Source: a virus
Length of the DNA stretch: 53,162 nt
Reading direction: 5' to 3' (one strand)
Virus record (IMG/VR): IMGVR_UViG_3300024323_000009
Location: 1-53,162 of that record
The stretch's first letter is position 1; every line of letters begins with the position of its first letter. Under the pieces are notes generated by a model. The model searched no databases. It saw only the letters and a program-made list of their open reading frames with translations, and had not been told where the DNA came from. This document shows, one piece after another, positions 1 to 7,633 of this stretch. Position numbers and translations under genes: made by a program.

Positions 1-34
1 TCGCCCTCCCCCCTCCCCCCCCCCCCCCCCCCCC
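1..34. other. Poly-C tract at contig end
   Basis: The left edge is almost pure C, with an uninterrupted 20-C run at 15-34 and a 6-C run at 8-13 separated by single Ts. It may be a sequencing or assembly artefact (poly-G base calling read on the other strand) or a real G-rich tract that stopped the assembly. It lies exactly where a leftward promoter at 35-63 would start transcription, so the true sequence here matters. Confidence 0.6.
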
Positions 35-63
35 AATATCGCACACTTCCCAGGGGTTGTCAA
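35..63 (-). promoter_or_regulatory. Candidate sigma70-type promoter, leftward
   Basis: On the minus strand a perfect TTGACA (63 to 58) is followed after 17 bases by GATATT (40 to 35), which matches four of six -10 positions. It points off the left edge. If the genome is circular or circularly permuted, it would read into the leftward arm that begins at 53108. This is inference from motif and spacing only. Confidence 0.35.
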
Positions 64-141
64 GCGCGTATCACTTTTGGGCCGTCCCTATTGCCTCAAA
101 TGGGTGTCCGGGGGTTTGAGCCGCGAAATCCCCTTTGTCAA

Positions 142-157
142 GCATTTTCCGTGCCAT
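142..157 (-). promoter_or_regulatory. Candidate sigma54 (-24/-12) promoter, leftward
   Basis: The minus strand reads TGGCACGGAAAATGCT. This is the -24 element TGGCAC, five bases, then ATGC, with the GG and GC dinucleotides correctly spaced. It differs from consensus TTGC only at the first T of the -12 box. It shares TGGCACG and TGCT with the sites at 9656-9671 and 45845-45864. It points off the contig, towards the leftward arm if the ends join. Confidence 0.4.
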
Positions 158-198
158 AACCCGCCCTACTTCACTTGGGACTAGTCTGCTCACTGGTA

Positions 199-216
199 AA
201 ATAGTTTGAACTATTT
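199..216. promoter_or_regulatory. Perfect palindrome, possible operator
   Basis: AAATAGTT and AACTATTT form an 8-base perfect inverted repeat around a TG centre. The palindrome lies between the leftward promoter candidates (35-157) and a TTGACA at 229-234 that precedes the first rightward gene. The -10-like TATAGC at 256-261 is 21 bases from that TTGACA, which is too far for a typical sigma70 promoter. A repressor or activator site controlling a divergent region is plausible but unproven. Confidence 0.35.
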
Positions 217-319
217 CACTCCGGGGAGTTGACACTAGCTCTAGCTGTGCCATTGTATAGCTACGGTGACGGCGCGGCAATGAAGCAACGCCCGATGCCG
301 GTAGAACACAGAACAACAT

Positions 320-1009
320 ATGAGTAATGAAGCAAAACCAGTAGTCGCGCCAGTAGTGGCGGACGTTCCCGCATACAATACCCGTGGTGATCGCAACGGT
401 ATCGCCTTTGACCTTGGCAAGCGTGAGACAGAACGCGCTAAGAAGGGCGAAGATACGGTAACGTATTGGGGGTTTGACATTGGGCAGTATCTCAATGCCA
501 GTGTCCCTGGCGAACGTCCCCTGCCACAACTTGCGGCCAATGCCACTGACGCGCAGAAGAAAGCACATGCGGAGATTATTGCGGCGAACATTCAGTCACG
601 CCGTGAGTATGCAATCGCGCAGCTTGATACGCTGTTAGGGAGTGACAGTGACGGCAAGTGTATCCTCTTAGATATGGTTGAATCTAAGATGAACGGCTCA
701 CTACTTGCCGCACAAAAAGACAAGGGCAAGGACAACTATGACATGACTACCAAGCTGCAACGCGCATTCGCTTGGTTCAATAACCTTAGCGTTGCCCGGG
801 CTGTCCAAAAATCCCCGATGGACATTGCCAAGGACGAAATGGTAACGGCGATTCAGGACTCCGCAAAAGCGTTAGCGGCTGGCACCATTGATGCCGCTGC
901 GAATGCTCTTGCGGTGCAATCGGCCATTGCGAGCTATCAGAAGCGCGTCGCAGAACTGTCCGCTGCAATGACGGCGCAAGCACTCGCCGATGCCGGTATC
1001 ACGCTGTAA
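320..1009 (+). CDS. Hypothetical protein, solitary first gene
   Basis: This is a 229-residue protein of unknown function. It has a Pro/Val-rich N-terminus, a central part with aromatic and charged residues (around 40-60), and an Ala-rich helical C-terminus (about 165-229) likely to form a coiled coil. The ATG at 320 follows AGAACAACAT, a leader motif seen before several other genes. It forms its own transcription unit, with a terminator 27 bases downstream and about 1 kb of non-coding DNA after that. Unlike its surroundings it contains no CTAG tetranucleotide, and it uses G/C-ending codons more often, so it may have been acquired separately. I do not recognise the family. Confidence 0.85.
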   Translation: MSNEAKPVVAPVVADVPAYNTRGDRNGIAFDLGKRETERAKKGEDTVTYWGFDIGQYLNASVPGERPLPQLAANATDAQKKAHAEIIAANIQSRREYAIAQLDTLLGSDSDGKCILLDMVESKMNGSLLAAQKDKGKDNYDMTTKLQRAFAWFNNLSVARAVQKSPMDIAKDEMVTAIQDSAKALAAGTIDAAANALAVQSAIASYQKRVAELSAAMTAQALADAGITL

Positions 1010-1035
1010 GCCTCACTAACAGCCACTACAAATAG

Positions 1036-1064
1036 CCCCTTGGTTCACAGCCAAGGGGTTTTTT
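1036..1064 (+). terminator. Rho-independent terminator
   Basis: CCCCTTGG (1036-1043) pairs perfectly with CCAAGGGG (1051-1058) across a 7-base loop and is followed by six Ts (1059-1064). It closes the transcription unit of the gene at 320-1009. Confidence 0.93.
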
Positions 1065-2099
1065 GTCACTACTCCCAATCGCTTCCGGCGTTGTCAGGTT
1101 ACCTACTTCCCCATGCTTGCTAGTAATCCCTATGCGCTAGCTAGCAGACCCATACGTGAGCTAGTAGAAAGCTAGTGTTGCTTTGCGATAAATCGTAAAT
1201 CCTTTTCAGCCAGCATATCCGCCAGTGTTGGCATTTACCCTTCAGGTTACCTATTTGCCCCATCCTGCTAGTCCTACTCCGATCACTCTCCTAGCGAGTC
1301 GCTATCTCCTGCTAGCTTGCTCAAAAACTAGGAGTAGTAAGTAGTGGCATCTGACTAAGATCATAATGGTAAGTGTTTAAGTTTAAAAAGACCCCCCACA
1401 CCGTGTATATTAGAATATATAATTTATATACATTATAGTTGTTTACTGGCGTTTAACCCGTAAATTCTCGCAAACACTTCACGGGCACCCCTTAAACACT
1501 CCGCTCGTTCAATGGCGTTTATCGGAGACCTACAACGACACCCTTGCTACTCGACACCTAGTGCTAGCTAGCAATCCTTATCGTCTTTGTAGTGACACAA
1601 GCGCAACTAAAGACTAGCACTATTCCGACGTGTATAAATAAATACAGCTAACATCACACTCGCGTTTAATTGTTGCGCTTATCTTACGAGTTGACTAATG
1701 ACATTTACTACTCATTACTAACAAGCATCACGCTGTTACTAATAACGTCGCTAGTTAGCGGCAGATAATTAAACGCCGTTTATCCCACCGTGCTAGTCAT
1801 CACGCCAGTTACTACTCCACCGCTAGTTATTACCATAGCTAATCATGTGCTATTACTAGGGAGGGGTAGCCCCCAGAAACATTTTTGCTGGCCCGAACCA
1901 TCATACTCTCTCGAAACGCTAATTTTCGAGTATTCGAGGTTCTTAATGATAGCAACTAGCTACTCGATACTATTACCCAGATGTTGGCATAAGAAATGCT
2001 CTGTTAGATAGTGATTTATGGATACTAGTTTGTGGAGCACATCTAATAATGGTAACGGATGGAGTATAACTTCACAGAGAATTGTGGCGGAGAGTGGTT
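1065..2099. other. Long non-coding region, CTAG-rich with short repeats
   Basis: No convincing gene is visible across about 1 kb. It holds 19 CTAG tetranucleotides between 1081 and 2040, where about four are expected. The palindrome GCTAGCTAGC occurs twice (1136-1145 and 1563-1572). A GCTAG[T/C]AATCC[C/T]TAT repeat occurs near 1119 and 1567. Four copies of a GCGTTTA-type element occur (1448-1460, 1514-1525, 1661-1672 and, as CGCCGTTTAT, 1774-1783). A very AT-rich stretch lies at about 1400-1435. Repeats plus an AT-rich block in the largest gene-free region suggest a replication origin, packaging site or control region. I found no tRNA. Confidence 0.6.
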
Positions 2100-2270
2100 A
2101 TGGACGATTACAGAACATTAGCAGCGAAGCGGGACAGTCTAGTAAAGACGATGCAGCAAGCACAACAGTTGAAGAACAGGGTAGTCGAGAGAACGACGCG
2201 GTTGCAGTTGCAGCAAGTTAGGGACCAAATAAAGCAGGTGGTTAAGAACTATAATAACAGTAAAAGATAA
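2100..2270 (+). CDS. Small coiled-coil protein
   Basis: This 56-residue protein starts MDDYRTLAAKRDSL. It is rich in Gln, Lys, Arg and Leu and is probably one long amphipathic helix. An upstream TTG at 2082 would add six residues. An ATG frame from 2018 to 2221 overlaps it but gives low-complexity sequence and is less likely. The stop lies eight bases before the next ATG, so it probably begins the TerS/TerL gene run. Function unknown. Confidence 0.5.
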   Translation: MDDYRTLAAKRDSLVKTMQQAQQLKNRVVERTTRLQLQQVRDQIKQVVKNYNNSKR

Positions 2271-2277
2271 TAATAAT

Positions 2278-2475
2278 ATGAAAAAAGGACTTCAAGTTAG
2301 TTGGCAAGTTAAAGGAGCACCAATGCCGGGTTATGGTACAGTTATCTCCGATGAGGAGAATGGTTGTGTGTTGGTGGCAGTGGATACTCTCGATGGTAGT
2401 CCTAATCCGGGTTACCATATTGTGATTCACTGTACTGTGACATGGTTGACGCCAGTTAATACCAGCACGAACTAG
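2278..2475 (+). CDS. Small beta-rich protein
   Basis: This 65-residue protein has alternating Gly and hydrophobic residues (GYGTVISDEENGCVLVAVD, about 19-37), as in a small SH3- or KOW-like barrel. It is preceded by an A-rich, SD-less leader and followed with 1-base spacing (TAG-T-ATG) by the next gene. Function unknown. Confidence 0.6.
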   Translation: MKKGLQVSWQVKGAPMPGYGTVISDEENGCVLVAVDTLDGSPNPGYHIVIHCTVTWLTPVNTSTN

Positions 2476-2476
2476 T

Positions 2477-2614
2477 ATGGACCTTACTAATCCGAAAACG
2501 ATTTTGTGCATCATCGCGGTAATACTCGCAGTGGTAGGCATCGTGAAACCGCAGTGGCCATGTGTGGCGGTAGCTGTGTTGCTAGTGGCGATAGCGACGT
2601 TGATTAAGTCGTAG
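2477..2614 (+). CDS. Small two-TM membrane protein
   Basis: This 45-residue ORF reads MDLTNPKTILCIIAVILAVV at its start. It contains two hydrophobic segments (about 8-23 and 28-42) separated by a short KPQWP turn. It sits exactly between the preceding TAG (TAG-T-ATG) and the TerS start, which supports its being real. A hairpin membrane protein could be a holin-like or pore-forming peptide. That is inference. Confidence 0.6.
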   Translation: MDLTNPKTILCIIAVILAVVGIVKPQWPCVAVAVLLVAIATLIKS

Positions 2615-2618
2615 TAGT

Positions 2619-3056
2619 ATGGGCTTCGACAGCAGACAGATACTAGAGCTAGGCAAGCAAGGGTTAAATGCCGAGGAGATAGCTGCCGCTTTGGGGTATG
2701 ATGTAGAGCTAGTCACTACTGTCTTGACGAAGGGGGCGGAAGTTCCGGCCCTAGCTGATACTACTCTCGAAAAGCCTAAAGCTAGAGGGATGATGTTTGA
2801 TGATAGTATGGAGCAACTCGCAGTTGCGACGGTGAAGGATATTCTATTAGATACAGAAGTGAAAGCACAAACACGTCTTAATGCGGCTCGAACTGTCATC
2901 GAGGAACGCAAGGGCCTACTAGAACCCAAAGTCGCTACTAACGTCACTTTCAATATCATGGACTTTAACGAACGGTTGCAGCAGATGCGCCGACGGCGGG
3001 AGGAATTGGAGAGGGTGATAGATGTGCAGGGAGATACTAAATTGGTAGCTGCATGA
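2619..3056 (+). CDS. terS: Putative terminase small subunit
   Basis: The protein has 145 residues. Residues about 5-37 look like a helix-turn-helix (QILELGKQGLNAEEIAAALG), followed by a helical oligomerisation region and a charged coiled coil near 105-135 (RLQQMRRRREELERV). This is the usual TerS layout of N-terminal DNA-binding HTH plus central helices, and the gene lies one small gene upstream of TerL. TerS recognises the packaging site and stimulates the TerL ATPase. The start follows TAGTAGT-ATG, and the stop overlaps the next start as ATGA. The assignment rests on architecture and position. Confidence 0.7.
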   Translation: MGFDSRQILELGKQGLNAEEIAAALGYDVELVTTVLTKGAEVPALADTTLEKPKARGMMFDDSMEQLAVATVKDILLDTEVKAQTRLNAARTVIEERKGLLEPKVATNVTFNIMDFNERLQQMRRRREELERVIDVQGDTKLVAA

Positions 3057-3349
3057 ACACAAGAACATTCATCAAATCACTGCTAGTCGGCGCTATCGCA
3101 CCTTCGGTATTTTTGCCGAAAGCTAGTGACTCGTTTAAGTGGAAACGCACGGCTAGTGGAATCTATGTTGTTAGTGACGTTGACAAATTTCAAAGACTTC
3201 CTTATTACTTAACCAAGGTTGAATTAGAGCATTTTCCCAGCTGGAATAGTTTTGAAATGTTGTATGGAACCAATATCTGGAAACCAGATATGGGTGATAC
3301 TAAAAGAGCAATTACTATTCGCTCCGATTTTTACGCTTCTGGATTCTAG
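3053..3349 (+). CDS. Partial duplicate of the MCP N-terminal arm
   Basis: This is a 98-residue protein. Residues 42-88 align without gaps to residues 18-64 of the major capsid protein (9817-11097). I count 28 identities in 47, including the shared FQ.LP.YL, FP.WN.F, LYG and MG.T.RA motifs. The first 41 residues are different: a hydrophobic stretch at 7-22 resembles a signal or membrane segment, followed by FKWKRTASGIYVV. After the homologous block the protein ends within ten residues. Its start overlaps the TerS stop (ATGA). The DNA is visibly more AT-rich and uses different codons from the MCP gene, so it is not a recent local copy. It could be a remnant of another phage's capsid gene or a working MCP-arm mimic. 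Confidence 0.8.
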   Translation: MNTRTFIKSLLVGAIAPSVFLPKASDSFKWKRTASGIYVVSDVDKFQRLPYYLTKVELEHFPSWNSFEMLYGTNIWKPDMGDTKRAITIRSDFYASGF

Positions 3350-3351
3350 TT

Positions 3352-4959
3352 GTGGACTCCAACACCTCCATCGTCCCCTTCGATTTCAAAGACCCGATAG
3401 ATATGCTACTAGCGATAGATGATATGCTACTTCGAGGCTCCGCGAATGGTGGCATTGACCTCTATAAGTGGCAAATGGAAGTAATGAAAGACTTCGCACA
3501 GGAGAGTAGCGACCGAGAGCCATTCCTAGCAGTAGCTCGAACCTGTAATGGTGCCGGTAAGGACCATATGCTAATTGCGCCCTGTGCTACATGGTTGTGC
3601 TGTCACTATGCCTACGCACAAGTTGTGATAACGTCGAAGTCCGGCCCACAGCTAGACAAGCAGACGAACACCCGCATACAACAGATATGCGAAGCATTTA
3701 ATGCTAAGTGCGGCGAAGAGATATGGAAGATCAACTACCGGCACTATGAGAACCTTCGCACTCGCTCTACTATTGAAATGTTTGTTACAGATGAGGCTGG
3801 ACGCGCCGAAGGATGGCACCCTAAAGTTCCGGGAGGCAAGCAGGCGATATTTACTAGCGAAGCGAAGTCCATCGAAGAAGAGATATTCCAAGCCCTCGCT
3901 AGATGCACCGGAACTACTCACCGACTCGACTGTTCTACACCGGGGTTACCTATGGGGCATTTCTTTAACAGATGCACTAGTGGCAACTGGCGCAAGTACC
4001 ATGTGACGGCGTTCGACTGTCCCCATATCTCACCGGCGGAGATAGCTAGCGTTGCAGAGATGTATGGTGAAGGCTCTCCGACGTATAAGTCCATGATCCT
4101 CGCAGAGTTCTCCACTACCGACGACTTAGTAGTAATTCCGTATTTTCGTGTAGTAGCAGCGATGTCGGGGAACGGGAAGATTCCGCATACTCGGGAAGTG
4201 CATAACACCGGCGGTCTAGACCTATCGGCGGGTGGAGACGAGACTGTGCTAGCGGTTAGGAATGGTAACAAACTACTCTCTATATATGGATGGCGATATG
4301 ATGATACCAGTAGAACAGTCGAACATGTCGAAAAACTGCTCAAGGAGAATGGGTTACAAGACCCTAAAACTACAATCTGGGCTGACGCCGGAGGACTTGG
4401 GAAACCAATCATTGATAATCTACGTTCGAGAGGATGGTACAATATCAAGTATGTTGTTAATCAAGGCTCCCCCAACGACAAGCGAGTCTATCTCAACCGT
4501 GGAACAGAAATGTACTTCACCCTCAACCGATGGCTAGAAAATGGCGAGATCATACTACTCCCAGATGAACGATTACGACGACAACTATCCACTCGTTACT
4601 ATGTTGCGACCGATAACAGGTATCGTCTTGAATCAAAGCTACAAGCGAGGGCCAAAGGGCATCCGTCCCCGGACAGAGCTGATGCCGTTGTATTGGCATT
4701 CTCGAACTACCGAACTCAATTTCGAGATGGCGTACCAGATGATCGGCTCCCGCTACCACCACGAGTTATACAGTCACCTCCTACGGGGGGAGACTTCACT
4801 CTGAAAGGTCATGCACAGGGAGGGGATGATGTGCAACGATACCTCGATCAGAAGTATGGTTCATGGTCAGCGAACGGCAAAGATGATAGCTATTTGAGGG
4901 AGCAGATTGCGGAGTTGAATGCGAAGAGGAAAGCAGTAACCACTAATGAAAATAACTGA
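3352..4959 (+). CDS. terL: Terminase large subunit
   Basis: This 535-residue packaging motor protein has an N-terminal ATPase and a C-terminal nuclease. The P-loop is at about 67-71 (CNGAGKD), where Asp replaces the usual Ser/Thr after Lys. The Walker B region is AIFTSE (165-170), and an STP coupling motif sits near 195. RNase H-like nuclease acids are at D290 (GGLDLS), D345 (IWADAGG) and D441/D444 (SPDRADAV). Length fits the family. The start is GTG just after the preceding TAG; no in-frame ATG precedes M18. It follows TerS and precedes portal. Identification is secure. The unusual P-loop is noted separately. Confidence 0.93.
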   Translation: MDSNTSIVPFDFKDPIDMLLAIDDMLLRGSANGGIDLYKWQMEVMKDFAQESSDREPFLAVARTCNGAGKDHMLIAPCATWLCCHYAYAQVVITSKSGPQLDKQTNTRIQQICEAFNAKCGEEIWKINYRHYENLRTRSTIEMFVTDEAGRAEGWHPKVPGGKQAIFTSEAKSIEEEIFQALARCTGTTHRLDCSTPGLPMGHFFNRCTSGNWRKYHVTAFDCPHISPAEIASVAEMYGEGSPTYKSMILAEFSTTDDLVVIPYFRVVAAMSGNGKIPHTREVHNTGGLDLSAGGDETVLAVRNGNKLLSIYGWRYDDTSRTVEHVEKLLKENGLQDPKTTIWADAGGLGKPIIDNLRSRGWYNIKYVVNQGSPNDKRVYLNRGTEMYFTLNRWLENGEIILLPDERLRRQLSTRYYVATDNRYRLESKLQARAKGHPSPDRADAVVLAFSNYRTQFRDGVPDDRLPLPPRVIQSPPTGGDFTLKGHAQGGDDVQRYLDQKYGSWSANGKDDSYLREQIAELNAKRKAVTTNENN

Positions 4960-5260
4960 CACTATTCCAGCGGCGACCGAAGGGAGTAGAGATACAAGCG
5001 GCTATGCAGTTGAGAGCACTCTTTTCTTAGCACGTAGAGTTCTTGACGATCATGCGTTAGTGTTCAAGCAGTTCTATGAAGAGAGCTTGAAAGAGCAGGG
5101 TGGACAAATGAGCGAGCTATCACGTAGGTATGCAGCGCAATATAACAGCTTAGTAGATTTACGCAAGAAACTAAATCAAGAGACTGCATCGCAGATGGTA
5201 AGATGGGATGGACCAGAAGCAACACAGAAAATTTACTTTAGTACAACAACAAACAACTGA
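4946..5260 (+). CDS. Hypothetical protein between TerL and portal
   Basis: This 104-residue, mostly helical protein overlaps the TerL 3' end by 14 bases, which implies translational coupling. Its charged central region (about 30-90) may form a coiled coil. Small proteins in this position sometimes act in head completion, but nothing in the sequence shows that here. Confidence 0.7.
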   Translation: MKITDTIPAATEGSRDTSGYAVESTLFLARRVLDDHALVFKQFYEESLKEQGGQMSELSRRYAAQYNSLVDLRKKLNQETASQMVRWDGPEATQKIYFSTTTNN

Positions 5261-5268
5261 TTACTATT

Positions 5269-5550
5269 ATGATGGACAAAGTTAACACAGATGGCGCAGA
5301 TGGTCAGGGTGATGCGGTAGCTAGTGGCGCGCTAGATAGTGGTGCAGAAGAACGTGGTGAACCCTCCTCCGAGGGAGTAGTAATCTCCGAGCAGTTCCAA
5401 AAAGCATTGTATGAATTGTTGGAAGATGCGAGTATGGAAGAGCTACAATTCGCATCAAACTGTGCGAACGAAAAGCGATATGAGCTAGAGCAAGCGAAGA
5501 GGGAAGAGGAAGCGCCAGAACTCTCCACTGAGGGGATGCCCTCTGACTAG
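5269..5550 (+). CDS. Acidic hypothetical protein
   Basis: This 93-residue, strongly acidic protein has a disordered Asp/Gly/Glu-rich N-terminal half and a helical C-terminal half (about 45-80). The start is preceded by ACAACAACAAACAAC, the A/C-rich leader type common in this genome. Function unknown. Confidence 0.65.
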   Translation: MMDKVNTDGADGQGDAVASGALDSGAEERGEPSSEGVVISEQFQKALYELLEDASMEELQFASNCANEKRYELEQAKREEEAPELSTEGMPSD

Positions 5551-5551
5551 T

Positions 5552-5665
5552 ATGTCTAAAGACCTTAAAGAGCGTATAGTGGCAGTTTTGATAGGTGTTG
5601 GCGCTGGTATAGTAGTCGGCACAATCATTTTAGTCATCATCCATTTCTACAATCAACCTCTATGA
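5552..5665 (+). CDS. Small single-TM protein
   Basis: This 37-residue ORF begins MSKDLKERIVAVLIGVGAGI. It has one hydrophobic segment (about 9-30) after a charged N-terminus. The preceding TAG and its ATG are separated by one base, and its TGA overlaps the portal ATG (ATGA), so it fits a coupled operon exactly. Possibly a holin-like or regulatory membrane peptide. Confidence 0.6.
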   Translation: MSKDLKERIVAVLIGVGAGIVVGTIILVIIHFYNQPL

Positions 5666-7626
5666 GCGCCACTACCGACAATCAACCCGCCTCTTCTGAC
5701 ACCTACAAAGTCCCCAACCTCCTAGTATTCGACGAGGCAAAGGACATGATTAAGAAGCTCGTCTCTGTCATGGAGGAGCAAGATAAGGTATTGAAGACGA
5801 ATCGGAACTTACGGTATGCGGAGATAGATATAGAAGCAGAACGCAAAGCGGGCAGGATAGCGCCAGATGAACTCTACGTTCCTCAGCATGTCATTGATGC
5901 TAATATCCGGCGCGAACAGTCCGTCTATGTCGGTTATCTTACCGCTCCTCCACGCTCTTTAGTGCTATCAAACATTCAGAATCCATCCACAGTTACCGAG
6001 CCGATTGAGCGTGATATAACGAACCGCATTCGCTACGATGGCTGGCAAATGCCACTCTATCGAGCCGTCGACTCCATGCAACAGAACGGCTACGGAGTAG
6101 TAGAAATCGTCCAAGACCAGTCGAAGCCGGGCCACTTAGTAATACAAGATGTAGCTTATGACGACTTCGGCTACTGTCTCGACTCGAAGGATATTCAGAG
6201 TGCGGAGATGATAACGCGGCAATATCACTTCACTAAGACGCAGTTGATAGCGTTGACGAAGATCAAAGACCCTACGAAGAGGTTCGACATAGAACAAGTA
6301 GAACGTATCGTCACTGCGAAGGACCGCGAAGCAGAGGACTACAAGGAGACTTCGCTGTTCAAAGTAGAGAAAGTAATGTTCCGCAAGAAGGGAGTAGTGC
6401 AAGTGGGGTGGTCTTGTCAGTTGAAGTGTGATGATTGGTTACGAGCACCACGGCCATTATATATCGGGCGTCAGCGTCGCTCTCCAATCGGCTTCTGGAT
6501 GAAGGATTTTGAGACAGATTACCCCTTCTTTATCCTTCCCTATACTATCACTGAGAACACCACCATCCGGCAATTCCGAGGACGGGCGTATTTCGATCAA
6601 GATGTGCAGGAAGCTATCTCCTCGCTCATGTCGTCCGTGGTGACTGGCTACCGACGTTCCACCTACTTCATGTTCTCCAAAGATATTGACAATGACCCCA
6701 ATGGAGATGTGGCGACACAGACGGTAGTAGTAGGCAACGGCAAAGTGGTGAACAGTAAGGTAAGGCAGTTCATGCTAGCGGCGCCGGATGCCACCTCTCT
6801 ATCCGCGATACAAGCCCTCACTTCTGCTAATCTCCAAGAACAATCCCAGATCAACTATGCTGCAAACAACCGTCAAGACTCTCGTAAAACTGCAACTGAG
6901 ATACAGGCTGCACAGCAGAACTCACAACAACTATCCACTATTCAGTTGGCGTTGTTTTCCACTAGCATCAAAGCTATCTATTCGACATTCTTCGAGGTGT
7001 GTCGTAGTAGAGTGCTAGCTCAGTTGATACTAGACTTACCGCCGCAGCTTGTGGAGTTGTATGGCGCTACATACTCGATTCGACCGGCGGGTGACTCCGA
7101 TGTAGTCGAACGTCAACAGAAGATTCAACAGATGCAACAAGCATGGCCAGTGATGGAACATACTCCGGCAGCGCAGATGTTCCTCTCGAAGTTATTGATG
7201 CTATTGTTCCCCGAAGATGCTCCGCAGTACTTGACGGCATTCCAAGTAGATCAGACGAAGGATAAAGCGTTACAATCCTGTCTCCAAGTACTAGGCGCGT
7301 TAGTCCAAGACCCCAACGCCTTATCTCCCCAAGAGCGTCAGAATGTGCCGCAGATACTAGGACTGATACAGAATATTATCCAGATACTCCATCCTCAGCA
7401 GCAACCGGGCCAAGGCAAGGGCCAACAACAAGGTAGTGGTAAAGGTATCGGTGGCCAACCTGCTATCGGCGCTAACTCCCCCATGCAACCCCAAGGTGGT
7501 AATCGTCCACAGATGCCTCAAGGTGGTAGTGGAGGCGGTCCTAGTCCTAGCATGGGTCAATTACTCTCTACTCGGCTTCTCCAGATGGCGAGGCCAGCAC
7601 AGCAACTACAACAGCAGAATCCATAG
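5662..7626 (+). CDS. Portal protein
   Basis: This 654-residue protein is the ring at the capsid vertex through which DNA passes. A helical N-terminus is followed by a mixed core with a clip/wing-like region. A long helical segment contains SALQ-type repeats and ANNRQDSRKTATEIQAAQQN near 405-425, a stretch typical of podovirus portals. The C-terminal 80 residues are Gln/Gly/Pro-rich and disordered. Position (TerL, portal, scaffold, MCP) and size support the call. Confidence 0.85.
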   Translation: MSATTDNQPASSDTYKVPNLLVFDEAKDMIKKLVSVMEEQDKVLKTNRNLRYAEIDIEAERKAGRIAPDELYVPQHVIDANIRREQSVYVGYLTAPPRSLVLSNIQNPSTVTEPIERDITNRIRYDGWQMPLYRAVDSMQQNGYGVVEIVQDQSKPGHLVIQDVAYDDFGYCLDSKDIQSAEMITRQYHFTKTQLIALTKIKDPTKRFDIEQVERIVTAKDREAEDYKETSLFKVEKVMFRKKGVVQVGWSCQLKCDDWLRAPRPLYIGRQRRSPIGFWMKDFETDYPFFILPYTITENTTIRQFRGRAYFDQDVQEAISSLMSSVVTGYRRSTYFMFSKDIDNDPNGDVATQTVVVGNGKVVNSKVRQFMLAAPDATSLSAIQALTSANLQEQSQINYAANNRQDSRKTATEIQAAQQNSQQLSTIQLALFSTSIKAIYSTFFEVCRSRVLAQLILDLPPQLVELYGATYSIRPAGDSDVVERQQKIQQMQQAWPVMEHTPAAQMFLSKLLMLLFPEDAPQYLTAFQVDQTKDKALQSCLQVLGALVQDPNALSPQERQNVPQILGLIQNIIQILHPQQQPGQGKGQQQGSGKGIGGQPAIGANSPMQPQGGNRPQMPQGGSGGGPSPSMGQLLSTRLLQMARPAQQLQQQNP

Positions 7627-7633
7627 TACTATT

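Noticed and set aside
71-591. Two leftward ORFs (71-568 and 241-591)
   Set aside because: They lie antisense to the well-supported gene at 320-1009 and its promoter region, with no coherent composition.
887-902. TGGCAC-N5-ATGC, a sigma54-like match
   Set aside because: It lies within the coding sequence of the 320-1009 gene, lacks the shared TGGCACG form and has no gene to drive.
1790-2011. GTG-started rightward ORF of 73 residues
   Set aside because: Cys/His/Pro-scattered sequence, no leader motif and full of CTAG repeats. It looks like chance in non-coding DNA.
2018-2221. Rightward ORF overlapping the 2100-2270 gene
   Set aside because: Low-complexity translation. The alternate frame gives a regular helix and better spacing to the next gene.
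3918-4448. Leftward ORF of 176 residues
   Set aside because: Antisense shadow of terL with no leader or neighbouring leftward genes.
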